This document shows, in pieces, positions 12,919-16,694 of a stretch of DNA of 16,694 nt (its first letter is position 1; each line of letters opens with the position of its first letter). The notes beneath the pieces were generated by a model. The model had not been told where the DNA came from, did not search any database, and worked only from the letters and a program-made list of their open reading frames with translations. The DNA lies in NCBI GenBank assembly GCA_012514445.1, contig JAAZAI010000018.1, forward strand, positions 1 through 16,694, read 5' to 3'. The position numbers and the translations under genes were made by a program. The stretch comes from Lentisphaerota bacterium (GTDB lineage: Bacteria; Verrucomicrobiota; Kiritimatiellia; RFP12; UBA3636).

Positions 12919-13818
12919 TTAATTGGCCGGCTCTGTGTGGACGATGATGTGGGCCAGCTCGCCGAATTTCTCATGCATCCGGTCTTCGATGTGGCGCGTG
13001 ATCTCATGGGACTCCGCGACGCTCATCTCGCCGGGGACGCGGATGTGGATCTGCGCGACGATGCCGCCGCCCAGTCGGCGCGTGCGCAGATTGTGGGGGT
13101 CTTGGACGAGGGGGTCGACGGAAACCAGGCGCAGGATATCGTCCTCGGCATCCCGGGGCAGCGACTTTTCGAGCAGTTCGTTGAGGCCCGGCATCACGAT
13201 CTCGTAGGCGACCTGGAAGATCATCAAGCTGACGATCACGGCCGCGATCGGATCCAGCACGAGCCAACGGTCGCCCAGCACGATGGCGCCGCCGATGCCC
13301 AGGAAGGTGCCGATCGAGGAGAATGCGTCGGATCGATGATGCCAGGCGTTGGCGACCACCGCGGAGCTCCCGTATCCTTCTCCAACCTTCCGTGTCTGAC
13401 GGTAGAGAAGCTCTTTGGTCGCAATGGACGCGACAGCCGCGATCAGCGCGACGATGCCGGGTCTGGGGATCGTCTTGCCGTTGCATACATCGACGATCTT
13501 GGCGGCTCCGGCCCCGAAGATGCCGGCGCCGACGGCGAAGAGCGCGAGGCCGATGATGACGGCTGAGAGGGTCTCGAACTTGCCGTGACCGAAGTCGTGA
13601 CTTTCGTCGGAAGGCTTCGAGGCGACCTTGATGAAGACGATGACGGCGAGGTCGGTGGCGAAGTCGGAGAGCGAATGCACGGCGTCGGCGACCATGGCGG
13701 CGCTATGGCCGAAGATGCCGGCGAGCAGTTTCCCCGACGTGAGCACGGCGTTCACCCAGGCGCCGAAATAGGTCACCCGGCAGATGTCGCGTTCGCGAAG
13801 TTCAGTCGTATCCTGCAT
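12919..13818 (-). CDS. Cation diffusion facilitator family transporter
   Basis: 299 residues, inner membrane; exports divalent metal (Zn, Fe, Cd or Mn) in exchange for protons. CDF landmarks: MVADAVHSLSDFATD (42-56, with the HxxxD of helix 2 at His48/Asp52 and flanking Asp45 and Asp56), the loop motif HDFGHGKFE (74-82), and NAWHHRSDAFSS (158-169, HxxxD of helix 5 at His160/Asp164). A C-terminal cytoplasmic dimerisation domain follows helix 6 (LVSVDPLVQDPHNLRTRRLGG, then HIRVPGEMSVAESHEITRHIEDRMHEKF). The metal cannot be told from the sequence. The ATG at 13818 is chosen since the frame upstream is a shadow of leuB; a His-rich in-frame extension (HLWHSEHEH, possible TTG start) exists. It lies 77 bases after leuB; a GTGCGCG/CGCGCAC hairpin is in that gap. 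No metal regulator is adjacent. Confidence 0.9.
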   Translation of the reverse strand: MQDTTELRERDICRVTYFGAWVNAVLTSGKLLAGIFGHSAAMVADAVHSLSDFATDLAVIVFIKVASKPSDESHDFGHGKFETLSAVIIGLALFAVGAGIFGAGAAKIVDVCNGKTIPRPGIVALIAAVASIATKELLYRQTRKVGEGYGSSAVVANAWHHRSDAFSSIGTFLGIGGAIVLGDRWLVLDPIAAVIVSLMIFQVAYEIVMPGLNELLEKSLPRDAEDDILRLVSVDPLVQDPHNLRTRRLGGGIVAQIHIRVPGEMSVAESHEITRHIEDRMHEKFGELAHIIVHTEPAN

Positions 13819-13895
13819 GTGCTCGTGTTCCGAATGCCACAAGTGCGCGTCAACAGAGTCGCCGCGCACAAGGGGCCAGGGTTCAGGGAGCCGCG

Positions 13896-15023
13896 TTACT
13901 TCTTGGGCTTGGCCTGCTGCTTGAGCATCTTGACGAGTTCGTCGCCGACCTCGGTGGTGGAGAATCCCATCTTGCCGGCGGCCTGGCTCTTCATCCGGGG
14001 GGTGAAGGCGGTGACGGCGGTTTCGATGGCGGCGGCGGCCTTCGTCTCGCCGAGGGTGTCGAGCATCATGGCGCCGGCGCAGATCGCGGCCATCGGGTTG
14101 ATGACGTTGAGGCCGGTGTACTTGGGGGCGGAGCCGCCAATGGGCTCGAACATGCTCAGGCCCTGGGGGTTGATGTTGCCGCCGGCGGCGATGCCCATGC
14201 CGCCCTGCGTCATGGCGCCGAGGTCGGTGATGATGTCGCCGAAGAGGTTTTCGGTGACGATGACGTCGAACCACTCGGGGTTCTTGACCATCCACATCGT
14301 GGTGGCGTCGACGTGGCAGTAGTCGGTCTTGACGTCGGGGTATTCGGCGGCGATCTCATGGAAGGCGCGCTCCCAGAGGCCGAAGACGAAGGTGAGGACG
14401 TTGGTCTTGCCGCAGAGGGTGAGCTGGCCGATCTTGCCGGCTTCGACGTCCTCGGGCTTGAGGCCGCGCCAGGGGTTCTTCTTCGAGTGGCGCTTGCGGA
14501 CGAAGTCGAAGGCGTAGCGCAGGCAGCGCTCGACCTGGAAGCGCGTGTAGATCATCTCCTGCGTGGCGACTTCGTTCGGGGTGCCGGTCATGACGTTGCC
14601 GCCGCAGCCGGTGTAGGCGCCGCCGGAGTTTTCGCGGACGACGACGTAGTCGATGTGCTCGGGGCCCTTGTTCCTGAGCGGCGTCTCGACGCCGGGGTAG
14701 AGCTTGACGGGGCGGAGGTTGATGTACTGGTCGAGGGCGAAGCGCAGCTTGAGCAGGAGGCCCTTCTCGAGGATGCCGGGCTTGACGCCGGGGTGGCCGA
14801 TGGCGCCGAGGAAGAGGGCGTCGTGCTTCTTGAGGGCGGCGATCTCGGCGTCGTCGATGATCTTGCCGGTCTTGAGGTAGCGTTCGCCGCCGAAGTCGTA
14901 GTCCTTGAACTTGAGGCCGAATCCGTGGAGCTTGGCGGTCGCCTTGAGGACCTTGATGCCTTCGCGAACCACTTCGGGGCCGGTGCCGTCGCCGCCGATG
15001 ACGCCGATGTTGTACTGCTTCAT
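13896..15023 (-). CDS. leuB: Isopropylmalate/isocitrate dehydrogenase family enzyme, probably LeuB
   Basis: 375 residues, cytoplasmic. Beta-decarboxylating dehydrogenase: oxidises a 2R,3S-hydroxyacid with NAD(P) and Mg; 3-isopropylmalate (leucine synthesis) is the likely substrate. Landmarks: IGVIGGDGTGPEV (6-18), LGAIGHPGVKPGILEKGLLLKLRFALDQYINLRPVKLYPGVETPL, KTNVL with the catalytic-type Lys, the metal-binding DVIVTENLFGDIITDLGA, and the cofactor loop MFEPIGGSAPKYTGLNVINPMA. The substrate loop reads VVRENSGGAYTG, between LeuB (RELTGGIYFG) and isocitrate or homoisocitrate types (RENTEGxYSG), so tartrate/malate or homoisocitrate activity cannot be excluded. An AGGA site precedes the ATG by about 12 bases. 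leuA, leuC and leuD are absent here. It starts 30 bases after the outer-membrane barrel gene and is probably cotranscribed with it. Confidence 0.85.
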   Translation of the reverse strand: MKQYNIGVIGGDGTGPEVVREGIKVLKATAKLHGFGLKFKDYDFGGERYLKTGKIIDDAEIAALKKHDALFLGAIGHPGVKPGILEKGLLLKLRFALDQYINLRPVKLYPGVETPLRNKGPEHIDYVVVRENSGGAYTGCGGNVMTGTPNEVATQEMIYTRFQVERCLRYAFDFVRKRHSKKNPWRGLKPEDVEAGKIGQLTLCGKTNVLTFVFGLWERAFHEIAAEYPDVKTDYCHVDATTMWMVKNPEWFDVIVTENLFGDIITDLGAMTQGGMGIAAGGNINPQGLSMFEPIGGSAPKYTGLNVINPMAAICAGAMMLDTLGETKAAAAIETAVTAFTPRMKSQAAGKMGFSTTEVGDELVKMLKQQAKPKK

Positions 15024-15053
15024 GCTGGTGCTGCTTTCCTGGATGTTGATGTG

Positions 15054-15578
15054 TCAGAAGAAGAGGGCGAGTCCGACCTTGAGGCGGATGTCGTTGTTCG
15101 TCAGCGGCTCGTCGCCGTCGTCCGTGTAGACGTCGTCGGAGGCGATGTGGGCGTCGAGGGAGGCTTCGAGGGCGACCGCCTCGGTGAAAAAGAAATCGAA
15201 GCCGACGCGGGCGCCGAGGACGAGCGCGAAGACGTCGTCGGGCTCGGTGGAGCAGTTCACGATGCCGATGTCGGCGCCGATGAAGGGGGAGAAGGGCGAG
15301 GCGAGGCTGTCGAGGACGTGGTACTTGCCGGTGGCGCCGCCTTCGAGGATGGTGATGAGGTCGTTGTCCCAGACGCCGGCGTAGCCGCCAAGAAGAAAGC
15401 CGGTCTGCACGTACTGGCCGGCGTAGAGGTCGAGGTCGATGTCGGTGCCGACGTAGGAGGCGGTGTCGACCATCAGGCTGCCGGCGAGGCTCCACGTGCC
15501 TTCGTCGGTGCGGGCGGCGGTGGCGGCGGACGCGAGCAGGCAGAGGGCGAGGAGCAGGGGGGATGTTGCGGATTTCAT
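15054..15578 (-). CDS. Small outer-membrane beta-barrel protein
   Basis: 174 residues. A signal peptide (MKSATSPLLLALCLLASAATAA) precedes a domain of alternating strands: GTWSLAGSLMVDTASYVG, DLDLYAGQYVQTGFLLGGYAG, ATGKYHVLD, FSPFIGADIGIVN, FALVLGARVGFDFFF, VALEASLDAHIAS and NDIRLKVGLALFF. That is about eight strands ending in Phe, as for small OmpA/OmpW-like porins. No specific family is recognised and no function is claimed. AGGAG lies eight bases before the ATG. It has its own promoter (15656-15683) and leads into leuB. Confidence 0.72.
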   Translation of the reverse strand: MKSATSPLLLALCLLASAATAARTDEGTWSLAGSLMVDTASYVGTDIDLDLYAGQYVQTGFLLGGYAGVWDNDLITILEGGATGKYHVLDSLASPFSPFIGADIGIVNCSTEPDDVFALVLGARVGFDFFFTEAVALEASLDAHIASDDVYTDDGDEPLTNNDIRLKVGLALFF

Positions 15579-15655
15579 GTCGCGACTCCTGGGGTGGGAG
15601 GTTTGGCGGACGAAAGACTGCGGGGCGTGGGGCGCCTCGCAAGGGGCTCTACTCC

Positions 15656-15683
15656 ATCATATTCCGCCGGGGTTGTCAAGCAA
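15656..15683 (-). promoter_or_regulatory. Probable promoter of the barrel-leuB transcript
   Basis: On the minus strand TTGCTT (15683-15678), 16-base spacer, TATGAT (15661-15656). The predicted start near 15649 leaves a leader of about 70 bases ending in a strong AGGAG site. It sits just after the tauE stop codon. Confidence 0.45.
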
Positions 15684-15692
15684 ATCGAGCGC

Positions 15693-16460
15693 TCAGAACA
15701 GCAGCTTGAGGCTGGCGAGGCCGGCCAGCGCGATGACGAGCCAGTCGAACGTCTTCTGCTTGAGGCGGCGGGCGACGACGATCCCGGCGGCCACGCCGGC
15801 GACGAGCGCGGGGATCATGCGGAGGTTCGCGCCGAGGCTGGCGGTGGTGATCATCTCCTGCTCGACCATGAACGGCACCTTGACCCAGTTGACGACGAAG
15901 AAGAACCAGGCGCTGGTGCCCAGGAATGTCGCCTTGCTCAGCCGAAGGCTCAGGAGATAGGCGCCGATCACGGGCCCCGCGGCGTTGGCGAGCATCGTCG
16001 TGACGCCCCCCAGCGAGCCCATGAACGCGGCGAAGAGGTGGCGCGCCGCGCGGCCCGCCGGGGCGGGCTCGGGCTGGCCCGGTCGCTCGCGGAATTTGCG
16101 CCAGACCTGGAGCGCGAGGATGAAGAGCACGGTGGCGCCGATGATCGGGCGCATCTGCGCGTCGTCGATCCGGTCGAGGAGCCGCCATCCGGCGACGACG
16201 CCCGCCAGCGCCCAGGGCAGGGCGCGCAGCAGGTCGCGCACGCTCACGGACCGGCGCCAGTAGAAGAGGGCGAAGAGATCGCCCACGACGAGCATCGGCA
16301 GGACGAGGCCGGTCGAGGCCTTGCCGGGAATGACCATGGCCACGAGCGGAATGGCCATGACGGTCAGGCCGGGGACGCCGCCCTTGGACATGCCCTGGAT
16401 GAAGGCGGCGGCCATGAGAAAGGCCCATTGCATGGGCGTGATCTGCGAGACTTCGAACAT
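15693..16460 (-). CDS. TauE/SafE-family membrane permease
   Basis: 255 residues, inner-membrane protein with about eight hydrophobic helices. The family exports small sulfur-containing or organic anions (sulfite, sulfoacetate and others). The first repeat carries AAAFIQGMSKGGVPGLTVMAIPLVAMV and the second FMGSLGGVTTMLANAAGPVIGAYLLSLRLSKATFLGTSAWFFFVVNWVKVPF, both characteristic. A soluble loop (KFRERPGQPEPAPAGRA) separates the halves. The substrate cannot be inferred: no sulfur-metabolism gene is near. The ATG at 16460 has no SD in a leader of about 42 bases. A good promoter lies upstream (16509-16537). It is followed after 114 bases by the barrel gene, which has its own promoter. Confidence 0.87.
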   Translation of the reverse strand: MFEVSQITPMQWAFLMAAAFIQGMSKGGVPGLTVMAIPLVAMVIPGKASTGLVLPMLVVGDLFALFYWRRSVSVRDLLRALPWALAGVVAGWRLLDRIDDAQMRPIIGATVLFILALQVWRKFRERPGQPEPAPAGRAARHLFAAFMGSLGGVTTMLANAAGPVIGAYLLSLRLSKATFLGTSAWFFFVVNWVKVPFMVEQEMITTASLGANLRMIPALVAGVAAGIVVARRLKQKTFDWLVIALAGLASLKLLF

Positions 16461-16508
16461 CGGTGTGTGGGGTTGGGTTGACAGGCGGAATTCAGGCGTG
16501 TTCCCGGT

Positions 16509-16537
16509 AGATTAGCATGTCGGGGGGATTGAGGCAA
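16509..16537 (-). promoter_or_regulatory. Promoter of the TauE/SafE-family gene
   Basis: On the minus strand TTGCCT (16537-16532), 17-base spacer, TAATCT (16514-16509) preceded by TGC, making an extended -10. The predicted start near 16502 gives a 42-base leader. Confidence 0.55.
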
Positions 16538-16694
16538 CCGCGCCCTGCGGGGCGCGGGGCAGGGGTGCCCGGTCAGTTTCTGGGGTTGCGGAGCGTGTCG
16601 CATTTGCCTGTGCGTGCTGCCGATCTGAAACCGTGCGCCCGCAGCGGCGCCTCTACGCCCCGTGGAAATGGCGCATCCCATCGTCCGCAAGCCC
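16538..16694. other. Unassigned window end with a GC-rich hairpin
   Basis: An 8-bp stem CCGCGCCC/GGGCGCGG with loop TGCG (16538-16557) lies directly upstream of the permease promoter, possibly the 3' end of a neighbouring transcript. The rest (16558-16694) has no convincing gene: a minus-strand frame open from 16690 runs through the promoter and has poor codon statistics. It may be intergenic or a repeat whose copies lie elsewhere. Confidence 0.35.

Noticed and set aside
12760..13566. Plus-strand frame beginning with a poly-Ile stretch, like a membrane anchor
   Set aside because: The Ile run comes from the TAATCA hexamers and the remainder is antisense to the cation diffusion facilitator.
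15656..15679. TTGACA (15679-15674, minus) paired with TATGAT as a promoter
   Set aside because: The spacer is only 12 bases; TTGCTT with a 16-base spacer fits the same -10 better.
16501..16515. GGTAGATT on the plus strand as a fourth copy of the TGnTAGAAT box
   Set aside because: It lacks the TG, differs in the hexamer and has no gene downstream on the plus strand; the minus-strand reading fits a complete promoter before the permease gene.

Overview
The window is a GC-rich (roughly 70% by eye), tightly packed bacterial chromosome segment from a Gram-negative organism: it encodes outer-membrane barrels, a Wzm/Wzt O-polysaccharide exporter and type II secretion (T2S) pseudopilins. The tiny Ala/Lys/Pro histone-H1-like protein, the glycine-rich secreted protein, the frequent lack of Shine-Dalgarno (SD) sequences and the Ala (not Gly) before the prepilin cleavage site suggest the PVC group, perhaps Kiritimatiellota. 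That placement is inference; there is no rRNA here to settle it.

Layout. 1-214: tail of an unresolved neighbour, then a promoter. 215-3326 (+): a secreted glycine-rich protein and a ComEC-like channel lacking the usual C-terminal hydrolase domain. 3334-3592 (-): histone-like gene with its own promoter and a strong intrinsic terminator. 3810-6678 (+): DUF481 outer-membrane protein, then wzm and wzt with a 4-bp overlap. 6701-8548 (+): mutL behind an extended -10 box whose predicted start is the A of its ATG. 8546-8641: three hairpins where mutL meets the minus-strand block.

Everything from 8639 to 16460 is on the minus strand. In transcription order: a TauE/SafE permease, an outer-membrane barrel, a LeuB-family dehydrogenase, a cation diffusion facilitator, a gspI-gspJ-gspK minor-pseudopilin cluster running into mtaB (tRNA methylthiotransferase), and a degenerate HAD-fold protein. 

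Most notable: (a) all four zinc/metal ligand positions that can be recognised in the MutL C-terminal endonuclease motifs are replaced although the surrounding motifs are intact; (b) a roughly 143-bp near-perfect palindrome lies exactly at the gspJ/gspK boundary, flanked by an 11-bp direct repeat, and removing it rebuilds a GTGA stop/start overlap with a good SD; (c) the start of gspI lies in a hexanucleotide array followed by an 8-bp array inside the reading frame, an arrangement that could shift frame by slippage; (d) all three plus-strand promoters share TGnTAGAAT, two of them placed for leaderless or nearly leaderless mRNAs. No CRISPR array, tRNA, rRNA or transposase gene was seen.
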